From Aplectana chamaeleonis (taxonomy: Eukaryota > Nematoda > Chromadorea > Rhabditida > Cosmocercidae), in assembly GCA_029168955.1 (NCBI GenBank), contig JAPDOI010000270.1, positions 248,001 through 312,000 on the forward strand: a stretch of 64,000 nt of DNA. The letters run 5' to 3'. A program made the position numbers and the translations under genes. The stretch's first letter is position 1; each line of letters starts with the position of its first letter. The notes beneath the pieces are model-generated. The model had not been told where the DNA came from. It saw nothing but the letters and a program-made list of their open reading frames with translations, and did not search any database. This document shows, piece by piece, positions 1-11,104 of this stretch.

Positions 1-159
1 TATTATTTGGGAGATTACGGCCTCGAAACGATTGGGCTGGTCTGACACAATCGCCACAAACACGTTTGTAGTTTCACCATAAAGCTCTTTTTCTGGAGAA
101 CTATTTTATTTTGTAGTAGCCAAAATACCATATTTCTATCGTAACCTACAATAATCAAC

Positions 160-372
160 TAAGGGTATCAAAAATGACCTCATTTTCGTGTTCAGCGCCC
201 CAAATAACCATCCTAGACGACGTTTGGGCGAAAAAATCCACCTTAGCAGCCTCACGCAGTTGGGGCTTTTGGGAGTCCGAAAATCGATTTTTTTTGCTCT
301 GGATTTATCCAGGGGGTTATTTGGGGGTGCTGAACGCGAATATGACGTTCATTTTCAGATTTCCGTAAGATT
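160..372. repeat. foldback repeat, GTTCAGCGCCCCAAATAA family
   Basis: The segment around 188-214 (TTCGTGTTCAGCGCCCCAAA...) is nearly the reverse complement of 313-346 (...TTTGGGGGTGCTGAACGCGAA), so the unit can fold on itself. Related motif pairs occur at 10328-10766, 10868-11040 and 59490-59860. This looks like a dispersed non-autonomous element. The short overlapping open frames in it are explained by the repeat and are not called as genes. The family is not one I recognise. Confidence 0.55.
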
Positions 373-520
373 TCCGTAAATCACGGCAGGTGTAATTGCA
401 TTTTTCTATAGAAATCTATAAAAAAGCTCACAACTCTGTTCAGAGAAACGTTTCGCAGCTTTTCTTGTTAGTAGAAAACTAAGTGAGAGAATCGGGTGTA
501 AACGAAATCAATTTTGGTTA

Positions 521-925
521 GTGCATAGCATAATCATGGATCTAACTAGGGTGAACCCTGGGAAATCCGCTAACTTATACATGCGTATTCCAAAGTATTC
601 AGTAGGTCGAATTTATGATGTTGTTATTATCAATTATGCTGATGAGCACGTGATACAAGAGGGAACGGAGAACGACTTATCGTCCGTAGGTTCTTTCACG
701 TTTCAAAAAACTTACTCCACCAAGGGTTGTATACATTGGATCCGACTCATCGAGGATAATTGCGGAAATCGCTCTTTCCTGCTTTACCCAGGGGCGGCAG
801 GCGTGATCGCTGCGAAGAAGGTCAGGGAGCCGTTCGCGTCCTCCGGGCGAGGCGTCGAGCCAGAGGTGACCCGAGAAACATGCCGTCGGCTTGACGTTGG
901 GACACAAGCTCAATACACACAGTAG
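521..925 (+). CDS. hypothetical 134-residue open frame
   Basis: An uninterrupted frame runs from an ATG at 521, with a second in-frame ATG at 536, to a TAG. The first ~85 residues have a balanced, protein-like composition. The last ~45 come from a more GC-rich stretch rich in Ala, Arg and Glu and may be a different sequence source, for example read-through into intron or repeat. I recognise no domain, signal peptide or membrane segment. No clear splice partners are visible on either side. It could be one exon of a gene, an ORF of an unknown element, or chance. Confidence 0.22.
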   Translation: MHSIIMDLTRVNPGKSANLYMRIPKYSVGRIYDVVIINYADEHVIQEGTENDLSSVGSFTFQKTYSTKGCIHWIRLIEDNCGNRSFLLYPGAAGVIAAKKVREPFASSGRGVEPEVTRETCRRLDVGTQAQYTQ

Positions 926-1509
926 AATCCACGCCTAACAGCTGTTTTTTTCATTTGGTCCTTATCTAGAACGGCTATATTTCTGGGAAACTTTTGAGCC
1001 AAACGGGAAAATTATGCAAAAAATAATTAACTATAAAGAGGAAATCAGAAAAGAACGAAACTAAGCACGATTAAAATTTAAAACAAAAACAGGCGGGGAG
1101 TTCCCCGTGCGTGGTGAGGTTGCGTCCTTACATCAAGGGGACGGCATGCTTTGCAGGTCAACCCTGGCTCGAGGCTTCGCACACTCAACTTTTAAATCAC
1201 TAGAAGATTTTGTGACAAGAAATTCTAAAATATCCGATTATTTTCGGATAGCCGATTCATTCCAAATAAGCTTTTTTACGAGCACACAATATGAAGTCAA
1301 CGACAAATTTGTCCTCGCATCAATGTTTTATTGCGTTTCGATTGGAAAGCAATCCTTCCTTTAATTACTAGGTTGACGGAGAAGAAGAAAACAGCTTCTG
1401 CACTTTTCCGAGATGAGTCGGATCCAGTGTATAAAGAGTTGATGATTTCGGTAAAGACGAAAAGTAAGTGAAAAAAGTCATGTTCGTGAAACGATTAGCA
1501 TACGGCAAA

Positions 1510-1815
1510 CCAGATACGTCATGCAGAATAGCATTGTCAGCTGCGCGATATCAGTTAAAGACCTAGGATTCCTAGGCGACCACAAAGTTGACTTTTCCAA
1601 TCACATCTCAGATGTTCAAAGGAAAGCATTCCATTTAAGCTTCCATTTATACAAGACGCTATCCTCTACAATCGTCACCATCAAAATTATGTTAGACCAA
1701 TCTTGGAGTGCGGCACAACAGTTTATAAACTATGCAAATGAAGGCAAATCGAGGCTATAGAGAAATGTCTAAAGAGTTTCGTCAAGAAAGCTTTGTCTTG
1801 AAAAAATGTAGTGTA
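1510..1815 (+). pseudogene. CR1-like LINE reverse transcriptase fragment
   Basis: The frame at 1521-1760 carries the C-terminal RT-region signature VKDLGFLGD..VDFSNHISDVQRKAF, which matches the same segment of the LINE at 44.0-46.1 kb (VRDLGFHYTDKLDFSPHYEHIYRKA). Only this part of the protein is present, and stops follow after 1760. It is a 5'- and 3'-truncated, decayed copy with no sign of function. Confidence 0.6.
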
Positions 1816-1861
1816 CAGCTGCATCCCAACATATGAACGCACACAGACCCAAAAAAAGAGA

Positions 1862-2110
1862 AAGTCACACGCTGGTCACAATGCCATCTCTGAAATCGCT
1901 CGAGGCCACCTACAAACGCAGTTATGGCTCCTCGAAAATGTCTACTTTTTGAGGGCGGCAATTTAGTGGACGAGTTGTCTCAGGCCTGTATTTTTCTTCG
2001 CACGCAGTCGGTGCGACCCAGATTGAGGAGACAAACCGGCAATGGAGTGAAGATTGACGACGCGGTTGACAATCATCGATCAATCTAATCGCTACAGAGT
2101 TCAAAAATCA
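1862..2110 (-). repeat. MITE-2 relic
   Basis: This stretch aligns with the minus-strand body of MITE-2 seen at 37251-37704. Shared landmarks are ...GAGTTATGGC(T)CC(T)C..., GTGGACGAGTTGTC and the GAGACAA/GAGATAA block. The terminal AGGCAG ends with TTAA are not preserved, so this is an eroded internal piece. Confidence 0.5.
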
Positions 2111-3227
2111 GGAAGGGGTGTGGCCCGTGGTGGTCGCTCATATCTCGCGTATTTGAGGGGAAAAAAATTCCCGCATTGGTACGTGTTATACGAGAGTAGT
2201 ACATAATTTAATGAAAAATGAAATAAAATTTTGAATTCGTATCTGAGGATGTACTCTGCTTCTAGGGCGAAAAAAAATCTATTTAGGTTTCCTTAACTTC
2301 AGTCAAGGAGGAGCTTTGATGTTTCCATGGTTTGCAAACATCCAAATCTTAGAGCGAATGTTCCTCTCCCATTTTTTATCTCACGCGGTCGAGTACAAGA
2401 GGACCTCGTTATAGAAGAAGAATACCAAGACCAGAAACTAGCTACAACTTACCTTTCTTTAGCATCAGGGCCACCTTGGCATGCAATGCGTTTATGAGAG
2501 AAAACGCAAACACTGTGGATCGATCAAGCTATGAAGGTTCTGCTGAATTGAAGCTACTCAAGACCTGAGTGAGTTTAGCTGCACAAGCCAATGTCGAGTG
2601 AAAGCTTATTTCCTATTCACTTCCTTCTAACATGTTTGTCGTGTATGCTCTGTAATTATCTTGCTCTTTTGTGCGATTGTCCGAAACATAGTGATAAATC
2701 CAATCAAATCAAAGTCACTACGGTAACAACATGCAGGAAGGGCGATTGCTCAGTAGTGAACACCTGCTGACCGAAGTAGCTGTGAACGACATTTTGAGAA
2801 ATATGTGCAACGACAGGTGGAAAGTAGAGCACATTACACAGTGCACCATCTGAGGACAGTCAGCGGCTTCTATTTGTAGATTAAGTTTTGATTGTTCTAT
2901 GGTTTTTCTACCGAATATCAAAGCGTTATAGTAACGGAACCCGATCATCTGAGAGCCACCTCAAGTAATATATATACCTATAGTGTCGGACAGCTTCAGC
3001 TAAAACGGGAGATATCCTCCATTCGACTCTGTTTGTATTCAAATATTTAGATGCTGGGTCTTCGGCCACTTCAGATGTACCTTTCGCAGAAGTGCTCCCA
3101 TCTAATTCAGGATCTGAAGTTGTTGAAATGACCTTCGTGATTGCGCAACGATAATCGCTTGCACTTGTTCAAACCGTTTTTAGCCATAAACCTACAACGC
3201 ACATGTTATGGACCCGTTTCACATCAA
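2111..3227. other. no recognisable feature
   Basis: Short open frames only, for example a 76-codon minus-strand frame at 2718-2948 with no recognisable domain. I see no convincing splice pair, repeat or RNA gene. Confidence 0.4.
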
Positions 3228-3714
3228 GGGCAGTATACAAGCTCAAAAACGTGACAGAGATAGGGACGGAGTCGCGTAGCTGCTAATCGAACGCTTACGC
3301 CGTCAATAGCGTAAAACGAATCAAAAGTCTTTGAGCCAAATTGAGCCACAAAATATGCACTCTTACGATTTCTTTAACACAATGGCCCCTCAACACAGAC
3401 ATTCTCAGACTGGATACTCGGTGATTTTACCTCGCTTTCATTCTTGCAACGTCGCGAGAGTTCTTGTACAGGCCCTGAGCGTCTACTGGCATCGCTACCC
3501 CAGCCAATTTATCACTAGCTTCGCTCTTTCAACTGAGCTGATATGCGGCGGCGTACCTCGTTCACCTTCACTTCGACAAAAAAACAACTGATACTTCTTT
3601 ATTCGTTACTACTATTCAAGTTTTTATCGGGTTTATCGTTAGTTTACCAGATCACCAGCTCCAATCCTTCAATTTATGTCATAAATCGATGTCATTTTGG
3701 AGGTGGTTGCAGCC
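3228..3714 (+). mobile_element. MITE-1, diverged copy
   Basis: The left end AAGGGCAGTATACAAGCTC and right end ...GGTTGCAGCCT followed by TTTTAA match the termini of the better copies at 8700-9184 and 38334-38817. The internal order (GTACAGGCCCTGAGCGT..CATCGCTACCCCAGCCAATTT) parallels the same block in those copies. At the right end the TTAA is followed directly by AGGCAGTGG, as if another element of the same terminal type begins there. It is non-coding and mobilised in trans, if ever active. Confidence 0.55.
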
Positions 3715-6274
3715 TTTTAAAGGCAGTGGTCGCGATCGAATATGTTTGTCTTCAAGTTCTCTCTGAACCCGTTTCTGGGCTTAGAGTAGTAGAACCTATA
3801 AGAAAAATCGCGGGAAAATCGCTGTTTCGGGCCTAGATTGAAGCCTGAATTTTCTTGCCTTTTGATGATGGACGAGCCCACTCCACATCATCGGCATCGA
3901 TGATCTCCAGTATCAAGAACATCAGCTGACTTGAAATTGAATTCCAATCAATGAACATTAATATTCGGATCGACTTGCTCGAATATTTGTGTACTCATCT
4001 AGTCGAAAGCATTGACTGAAGTGCTTGCTTTCATTGTTCAACTGTTTTTATTAGGTAAATTTGCATTTATTTCTTCCTCTGAATGTCGATGATTTTTGAC
4101 TGCTCGGAATGAGACTGCGATCTGTTTGGGCGGCGGTGTGCACGTGTGCACGAAGGGGCATCTTTAGGCCCTAGATACTCTAAGTCTAACCCGTTTTTCA
4201 CCGCGCTACCTTCATTGTTTTTCAGCTGTTTTCGGTCTAAACTGATTTTTCTAGTTTTCAGCGTGACCACTGCCTTCGAGACAAGGTTGAACATTTTGGC
4301 TATTCCAAAATTTTGCTCAGGTAGTCCGCGGTAGACTCAGTAAATTTTATCAAGAAGAAAGGCTGGGCCTATACAATCATGACACTTGTGGCGTTCGCTG
4401 TTAGCAGACATTTCTCGAAAATGAAAATTTCCGGGAAAAACCGACAAGTTAAATTTGAGGTTTGGAATGCCCCATTTTCGTAATCACATGATTTTTGATT
4501 AGAAAATGCTGAAACGTTGTCAAAATGCCTTGAATGACTACAGAATTAAGCTTTTTCGACGCAGTTTCCTTTCAAATCAATGCCTCCCGCAATTACCTCC
4601 ACCATACTATAGGAACTCAGTCAATGTAGACGAGATCGCAGTAGCGAATTCTGACCAATTTGTACCGTTTCACAGAAAGTGATGGTCTGTTTTCAATCAC
4701 AATGCTAACGGAACACCCTATATTCTAGAGTCCAGCATAGAAATATGTTTTTTTTTCTGCAAACGGCAAAACCTCACGGTAACACTTCATCATCGACGAT
4801 CGCGCCTGGCGCTCAAACCTGACCCGAGATTTATCAGTGCAAAGTTGCTACAGACGCTCGTGGTAGCAAACAACTGGCTCCTATTGGCAGCAAAGCTGCG
4901 GATTTCGGAGACAATTCTGAGCACACCAGAAGCCGGATGCATCAACGCGCCGAGTTGGGGCAGGGGCAGGGCAGTCGGCATCTTTAAAGGTCGCAGCGAG
5001 GGGGCATTAGATCAACTAATCAAACGTTCCCCAGCAGTGTTTTTCGCTGCTTTGGCTGCCCCAGCCTCCTAACTGGGGCGCTGGGGCACGATTGATTTTG
5101 TGACTCACGGAGATTTTCAAAGGCGCAGATTGCCCTGCCCCAATCCGGCCCCAGGTTTTACTAATGGGAACTGATTTAACGACACCCCGACTATTTGGAA
5201 CACCATGTTTTCGTTGCTGTAGGCGAACGACAGTTCGTAAATTATCCATGCCTCGAATTTCCCGTGACCATAAAAAAGGGTTCCCATTGCTTCGCGAAAG
5301 TGTAAGGGCGCCACCACGAAAATTTCATGGCGTCTAGAAAAATGTTCTCATATTCGCTTCAAAACTCACAAATGGACGTTATTTAGGACACTGATCACGA
5401 ATCTGGGGTCTATTTGTCGCCCATACGAGAGCTAATTTAGGTAACGATATGCATAGAGCCTTTTAACTGGCGCAACCTACCTTGATATTTTGTACTCGAC
5501 ATCCCAAACATCACCACAGAAAATTCGTTCCAAAAAAACTTTGATCAGACTGCTGAATACCCGCCGCAACGTGCCATAACCCAAGAAAATTCGATAAATT
5601 ACCACTGATTTTCGCTAATCATTCCAAACAACGCCTATGGAGAAGCTTTAAGGCACTTTCATCCAAGAATTCTGAAAGCCGCCAAAGTTTCTGTTTGACC
5701 TGCAATATCTTCCTCGGTGGAAGGCTTCACATCAAATCAGATGAAATATCTGAATAATCAATAAATCCACCCCAGACTTGTTATCAGCACCCAAAACAAT
5801 GCCTAGAAAAACGTACCGAGCCAAATCCAAATCTCTTTGTCTGACCACTCTAAAATTGTCTTTAATGTTTCTTTCTTCTCTTTGCAAAACCATGAAAAGG
5901 CCTTTTTTTCCAAAAAATTTGAGCACGGATTATTGATACACTGGACTATAAATACAGTGAAGCCCACCGAATTCCGCACACCTACTTATCAATGAGAAGC
6001 GGTCGGCAGGAAATCAATATGTATGAAATCTGAGGCAACACGCTTTCCATCGTTTGAGCTGAAGCAGTTGTGCTACAATGAGTTTGAGACCTCGGTCATA
6101 GTTGATTTATCGGCGTAGCCAGACCGGTCGATAATCATGAAAGACATGCATGAGATGGGGTGAAAAAAAAACACCCGATGTGGCCGTCCCGACCGATAAT
6201 CGGATGATATAAGGTAGGAAATGAATAACATCCATGATATCGTTCCACAAAATTCATACATATTGACAGCGTCA
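3715..6274. other. unannotated stretch with G/C-run spacer repeats
   Basis: I see no gene with support. A GCCCC/GGGGC-rich block at 4955-5155 contains motifs in both orientations (GGGGCAGGGGCAGGGC and CCCTGCCCCAATCCGGCCCC). A 9-T run lies at 4749-4757. The remaining open frames are short and without recognisable domains. Confidence 0.4.
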
Positions 6275-6287
6275 CTCAGACAAACTC

Positions 6288-6400
6288 ACGGCTCGTCCGC
6301 GGCGGCAGATGAGCTTTCCGGACGGTCCGCGGCGCTTGGCGGCTGATCCGCGGCACGATTGATAGTGGGACGGTCAAACGGCCGATCCGCGGCGCTGTTT
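6288..6400. repeat. left subterminal CCGCGG repeat array
   Basis: Repeated GGNCGRTCCGCGGCG-type motifs sit in a GC-rich block within otherwise AT-rich DNA. They mirror the right-hand array at 7963-8147 and probably serve as transposase-binding subterminal repeats of the surrounding element; that role is inference. Confidence 0.6.
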
Positions 6401-6589
6401 GTTCTCGAGGGGGTGGCTCCGGGGCGCACCGCCAATCCACCATCTCAATACTGATCGATGAAAAGCAGCCACATATATTTTTGAGTTGTTTTTGGATTGA
6501 ACGGCTCCACCAACTCATTCCCCGCAGTCTTAGACAATTTTCCAGCCGCTGACTTCGACTTTATCGTATTTGTAACTTCTTCAAACCGT

Positions 6590-7017
6590 TATATCTACAT
6601 GCACGCTAATTATTCTTTCTAGATGCCATCGCAACAACTTCTAGGGCAGAAAAAATTCCCGATGGTAAGTAAATTTTCATATTCTCGTTCATTTTTGAGA
6701 TTCTCCTCTGATTTTGTTTTTTTTTTCTCATTCAAATAATTTTCATGATTGTTTGGTTTGGTAATTCTCCTCATGTTTTTTTTTCAAGAATAGTTCCGGT
6801 TTGATACCGACTTTGATCGATTTCGGCATGAAACCAGATCTACCCTAGAAAACCAAACAATCATATAAATCACTGGAATGTAAGGAAGGAAAACAAAAAG
6901 AGAGAATTACAAAAATAAACGTCAAAATGAAAAAATTACCTACCACCGTGAATTTTTTCTCCCTAGAAGTTGTTGCGGAGCCATCTGGAAGGATACAATT
7001 GGTGTGCATGTAGATAT
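6590..7017. repeat. 430-bp imperfect palindrome with mirrored exon-like cores
   Basis: TATATCTACATGCAC at 6590-6604 is answered by its exact reverse complement at 7003-7017. Further inside, CAACAACTTCTAGGG (from ~6631) and ATGATTGTTTGGTTT (from ~6747) are also mirrored. The symmetry centre is near 6804, and arms are roughly 70-75% identical by eye. Each arm holds an AG-ATG...GT core: on the plus strand TTTCTAG|ATGCC...CGATG|GTAAGT at 6623-6664, and on the minus strand CCAG|ATGGC...GGTG|GTAGGT. These look like a duplicated, inverted mini-exon with flanking intron sequence. Confidence 0.65.
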
Positions 7018-7287
7018 AATACTTTAATATATGAAGAAACACAGAAGGACGGGTTTGGTCACAGAAGCCAAGAAAATTGAAGAAAATGAAAAAAAACACC
7101 TACAATCAGCTTATCGGCTACGGCGCCGGAATATCGTCCGGCTCGAGCGCGTGCGGCCGCGAAGCGTCTCAATACGCAATTGCGGAGGGGAATTTGACGC
7201 AGAGAAGCACAGTACATGAACTCTGTTTCCATCGAGTGGGATATTCTAGTAGAGCACCACTCCCAATTAGATGGAAACAGTCAGTTC

Positions 7288-7940
7288 GCCCACCCCCAAT
7301 CGACTCATTGGCCGTGAGACAGATTTCGGCATTGTTGCACGCTCTTCGCGCTAGCGTTCTTATCTCCTCAGAAAGCATCAGTATCACAATTTCGCAGGGT
7401 TGCTCTACCGTACGACTTATTTTCAGAGGTAGAACAGCTCAATTTACATGTAGAACTGGTTTCGATGTGCATTCGTAGACTTGTTCAGTTTATGGCATAT
7501 TGCAATGCATGCCCATGGTAACACAAACAACTGATTGTGCAATAACTACGTGTTACAGGTCTTCAGTCTAAACTAATATTACAAAGTTGTTGCTTAAGAG
7601 TCATAAAATATGAGCTCTCGATTTCGAGAATTTAAAGCTCATGATCATACACTAATCATTTGTTCATATTCATAATTATACATCACCGATGTCTAAAAGA
7701 TTGAAAATATAATATTTTCACAATACTTCAGCGATACATGTCACAGTTGTACAGCTAAACTATCGAAACCAGTTATGCATGTTAGTCGAGCTGTTCTACT
7801 CTTGAAATTAGCTCTTACGATGGAGAAACCCTGCAAAATTGTGATATTGAGGCTTTCTGAGGAGTATGGAATGCTAGCGCGAAAAGCGTACTCCAACGCC
7901 AAAATCTGTCCCACGGCCAATGAGTCGGTTGGGGGTGGGC
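7288..7940. repeat. inverted repeat, ~178-bp arms, ~296-bp spacer
   Basis: 7288-7465 is the reverse complement of 7762-7940 with moderate divergence. Landmarks are GCCCACCCCCAA / TTGGGGGTGGGC, GACTCATTGGCCGTG / CACGGCCAATGAGTC and ACTGGTTTCGAT / ATCGAAACCAGT. Conceptual translations of the two arms in opposite strands agree over ~60 residues (…DSLAV.QI.AL…), which only reflects the duplication. I do not call a protein. Confidence 0.75.
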
Positions 7941-7959
7941 TGGATAACAATATCCAAAA

Positions 7960-8150
7960 GGACTGTCCGCGGCGGCTCTCAGGACGGTCCACGGCGGCTG
8001 TCAGGACGATCCGCGGCGCCTACAGGACGATCCGCGGCGCTGGCAAGATGGTCCGCGGCGCATTGCCGGCGCATCCGCGGCTTCGGTGAAGGATCGTCCG
8101 GTCGTCGGCCGCGGACGATCCTGCAAAAGCGCCGCGGATCGTCCTTGGGC
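7960..8150. repeat. right subterminal GC-rich tandem array
   Basis: About ten imperfect ~22-bp units built on GGACGATCCGCGGCGC, the first from GGACTGTCCGCGGCGG near 7962 and the last ending GCCGCGGATCGTCC at ~8144. CCGCGG is palindromic, so each unit reads similarly on both strands. The array abuts the right TIR of the composite foldback element. Confidence 0.75.
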
Positions 8151-8369
8151 TTGTCTGAGCAGCCACACCTGACCACAACGGGTGTTTTTTGCAACCTCCA
8201 TCGTCAATGTTTCTAATACGAATGGACCGGGCTGGCCACGGCGATTTTGTTAACTAACTCCGACAAGGACCTCATGCACATTGATTTCCGAACAAACCGC
8301 TTCCCATTGATAAGTAAATGTTCAACTTTCGGTGGTCTACAAAATACAACATTGAAAACATTGATTTAA

Positions 8370-8695
8370 AGGCAGCGTTCACAGAGAAAAAGTTGCACGT
8401 CTGCCCTGAGTTCGTGGTTGGATGAGCGACGGTTTCCGATCAAACGCCCCGTTCTTCTCTTCATTCTCAACCTCTCTCTTTACTCAGGTCAGCTCGCACA
8501 CATCGGCTGTAAAAAACGGGAGTTAGAAGCCTCGGACAACTCGTCCACGATGCTTCCCTTGCTAAATTTCGAGGCGCCATAACTCCACTTCCAGGGGGTC
8601 TTGTAAGATTCCAGAGAAAGCATTGAAATCCGCATGGGACCGTTTTCAAGATAGGCGGAAGAACAGAAAAACGACTTTCATCGTGAATACTGCCT
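8370..8695 (+). mobile_element. MITE-2, 326-bp copy flanked by TTAA
   Basis: It begins AGGCAGCGTTCACAGAG and ends CATCGTGAATACTGCCT, with TTAA on both sides (8366-8369 and 8696-8699). Other copies lie at 31326-31798 (plus) and 37251-37704 (minus). TTAA target duplications are typical of piggyBac-type transposition, but the TIRs alone do not prove that superfamily. No ORF of note. Confidence 0.75.
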
Positions 8696-8699
8696 TTAA

Positions 8700-9184
8700 A
8701 GGCAGCGTACACGCTCGCAAAAGTTGTTGAGATAACTACATTAGTGGGGTCGTATGAGCCTTAGAAGAGCCCTCACGAAGTTGGAAGAGTTGAAAACGAG
8801 AGAACGTGCCCGTATTTGAGCCGTATTGAGTCAAAAAATCATCCTTTCCCCGCCCATCGATACGGGCTCCGCCCCTCAATACAAAATGTTCAGTGCCCGA
8901 TTACGGTCACTTTGGCTCATTTTTTACGCTTCTAACGTCGTTAATGTTCCAGAAAGGGCCTTACGAGTACATTAGCGTCGCTATCCCAACGAATTTGTCG
9001 CCAGCTCCGCTATTTCAGCCAATGCGGTAAAACTCGTCCACTTCTGGGCCAATATAGAACGAACCGTTATATATTCATTTCAATTGATTTTTTCCGGTTT
9101 TTTCGTTATCTCTGAATATTCACAGCTTCAGACCTTCGATTCATTCCATAAAATTGATATCATTTTTGAGCGTGTATGCTGCCT
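8700..9184 (+). mobile_element. MITE-1, 485-bp copy flanked by TTAA
   Basis: The left end AGGCAGCGTACACGCTCGC and right end GAGCGTGTATGCTGCCT are inverted repeats flanked by TTAA (8696-8699 and 9185-9188). It matches 38334-38817 over its whole length with few differences. It shares its left TTAA with the adjacent MITE-2, so one target site served two different families. Non-coding. Confidence 0.8.
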
Positions 9185-9188
9185 TTAA

Positions 9189-10030
9189 CAACAAGGTATG
9201 CAACAACAGTTTAACAGTATGCAAGACAATGCCTAGTAAATTTCCGCATGAAATTCGTAGACCATCGAATACTTGGATACCGTATTACAGGTGATAAGTG
9301 TCGAGAAACTATCTCGACAACCTCTTATAAATACAAGCAGGTTAACGAGTAGAGCAGAGAATGAATGGACAAGACTGTGGGCGTGAAGTGCGAAAAGAGC
9401 GTTGCAAACCATCCTTACAAATGTTAACTCAGCTGTGTCGGCGCATGACTTATTAAATTTGTTTTAATGAGCTTTTTTGCTGCATGACTACAGATATATC
9501 CAAAAAAATAGGAATTCAAGGAATCAAAATTTACACGCATATCGTGAGTAGGCAGACTGCCCGTGGCGCTCCTCCAAGAAATAGCGGATTTGAAGTGAAG
9601 AGCCTCAGGTAATCGAACACTTTTTCGCCCTTCTTTCGTACTCATCCAAGAACTCCAACTATATCCGGCTATCACTATTTATTACGTGTTTATTACAGTA
9701 TGAAGACGATGAATGTTGAACTAGTAACAACAGCTCTAATCCCAACTGTGTTCTTTTTCCTGATTCTATGATATCTCGAGTCATTTCACGAAAGTCCAAA
9801 TAGCGAGAACTACTCTCGCTGCGGCAGACCTAACAAGAGAAACCATATTAGCTTTTTGCGAGTTGAAAAAAAATGAAGTGTAGCGAGAATGCCCATGCTA
9901 CGAGTGATATAAACTGTGAGTGACTCTGACCTGAATCTATAGCTGAAAAAGTCATAAGTTTCAAATGATAGGTTACAAACGTTCTCTTCAGTGTAGCCAT
10001 ACATAACAGTTCAAAAAACCAGGGTGGCTT
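9189..10030. other. no recognisable feature
   Basis: Two minus-strand open frames of 64-83 codons (9424-9675, 9810-10004) show no domain I recognise and no clear flanking splice pair. I see nothing else. Confidence 0.35.
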
Positions 10031-10297
10031 GCACGAACGCGAGTGTTACGAAGGGGTTGGGGCACGAGTTGGAACGTCGGCGCCTTTGATGACAGTGCGA
10101 GGGCTGAGAAAAAATTGGGGTAGCACTGAGAAATCATTCCCTCGTCAACCCTACCTTGAATGACGGGGCAGCCGAAACCCCACTGAGACACAAATTATTG
10201 ATTATCTCTAGAGTTCGCAAAGAAATCAAGGGCGCGAAAGGAAGGCGCTAACGCCCTAACCCCTGCCCCAACCCGTCCGTAACACTCGCGTTCGTGC
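10031..10297. repeat. inverted repeat with 36-bp arms
   Basis: GCACGAACGCGAGTGTTACG at 10031-10050 and its continuation to ~10066 are mirrored at ~10262-10297 by CGTAACACTCGCGTTCGTGC. The arms are nearly identical, with ~195 bp between them. It is probably a small foldback or MITE; the family is unknown. Confidence 0.7.
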
Positions 10298-10327
10298 ATA
10301 CCGCCTCGGAAACTGTCCTCTTATTCG

Positions 10328-10766
10328 TGTTCAGTGCCCCAAATAACAGCCCCAAATAACAGCCCTCAAGAAATTTTAGTGATTTCTAGGAGATTTTATG
10401 AGCGAGAAATCGAAAACCGGGAGGCCCTGGTCGGCCAACGGGGTCCTCACTCCTCTATGTGCGGCTGAAGCAAATTCAAAGGTGCCGTTTTGGTGTAGTA
10501 GTGATGGGTCAAGGATCACCGGCGATATACTAATAGTGAAATTCCAATCACCTTCACGACGGAAATTTCGCAACAGTAAAAGCAACGATTGATGCAGTTC
10601 AACAGAACTATCGTTGAAAAGTCTATTGGTTTGACGGCAGCCACAGCCTAGCCAAGTATGGCCAATGGCCCGTTATCGCGATTGCTCATCTGAATTTTTC
10701 CAGATTTCAAACCTTCTGTCGAGTCTAGAGGTGTTTTTTATGGGGTGCTGAACACTGATACAACTA
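10328..10766. repeat. foldback repeat, GTTCAGYGCCCCAAATAA family
   Basis: GTGTTCAGTGCCCCAAATAA near 10328, with an immediate duplication of CCCCAAATAACAGCC, is answered by TGGGGTGCTGAACACTGATA near 10740-10760. It belongs with the copies at 160-372 and 10868-11040. Confidence 0.5.
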
Positions 10767-10867
10767 CCATTTTCATTTTTCCGGGGTTCCCCTCGTCTTG
10801 CGGTGTTCATAAAAGCACCTTATTCACCTTAACTAACCTTAGTCGGTCGGGAGACTGAAAATGGACC

Positions 10868-11040
10868 TCATTACCGTGTTCAGCACCTCAAAAACCACAT
10901 GAGCAAAGTTTTCTGCAAAAGTGTTTTTGAAATGCGGAGCCCTATGGCTGCAAACAAATCCGTTCCTGGAGGACTAGAGGTCCAAATGTTTCGCCGCCCG
11001 AACTGCGCCCAGGGTTTTTTTTGGGTGCTGAACATGAATT
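10868..11040. repeat. foldback repeat, short copy
   Basis: CGTGTTCAGCACCTCAAAAA at its left end is mirrored by TTTTTTTTGGGTGCTGAACA at its right end. It is a third local copy of the same motif family and lies just left of the interrupted MITE-1. Confidence 0.5.
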
Positions 11041-11104
11041 TGATATTCGTTTCCGGTGTTTCTGACTTTTGTGGTGGGCCACCTCTGGTTAGATCGTCCT
11101 TTGA

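Larger units (their letters stand above)
6275..8159. mobile_element. composite foldback-type DNA element, ~1.9 kb
   Basis: The outer ends are inverted repeats. The left CTCAGACAAACTCACGG..CG.CCGCGG (from 6275) matches the reverse complement of the right end, CTCAGACAAGCCCAAGG..CGATCCGCGG (to 8159). Inside each end lies a GC-rich array of CCGCGG-containing motifs (6288-6395 and 7963-8147). The middle contains a 430-bp palindrome and a separate inverted repeat. There is no transposase ORF, so it would be non-autonomous. No target duplication is obvious. The combination of TIRs, subterminal repeats and internal inverted repeats resembles Foldback-like transposons; family assignment is not possible by eye. 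Confidence 0.6.

Noticed and set aside
7077..7478. 133-codon frame with similarity to a minus-strand frame at 7741-7992
   Set aside because: The similarity comes from the inverted repeat, not from protein conservation.
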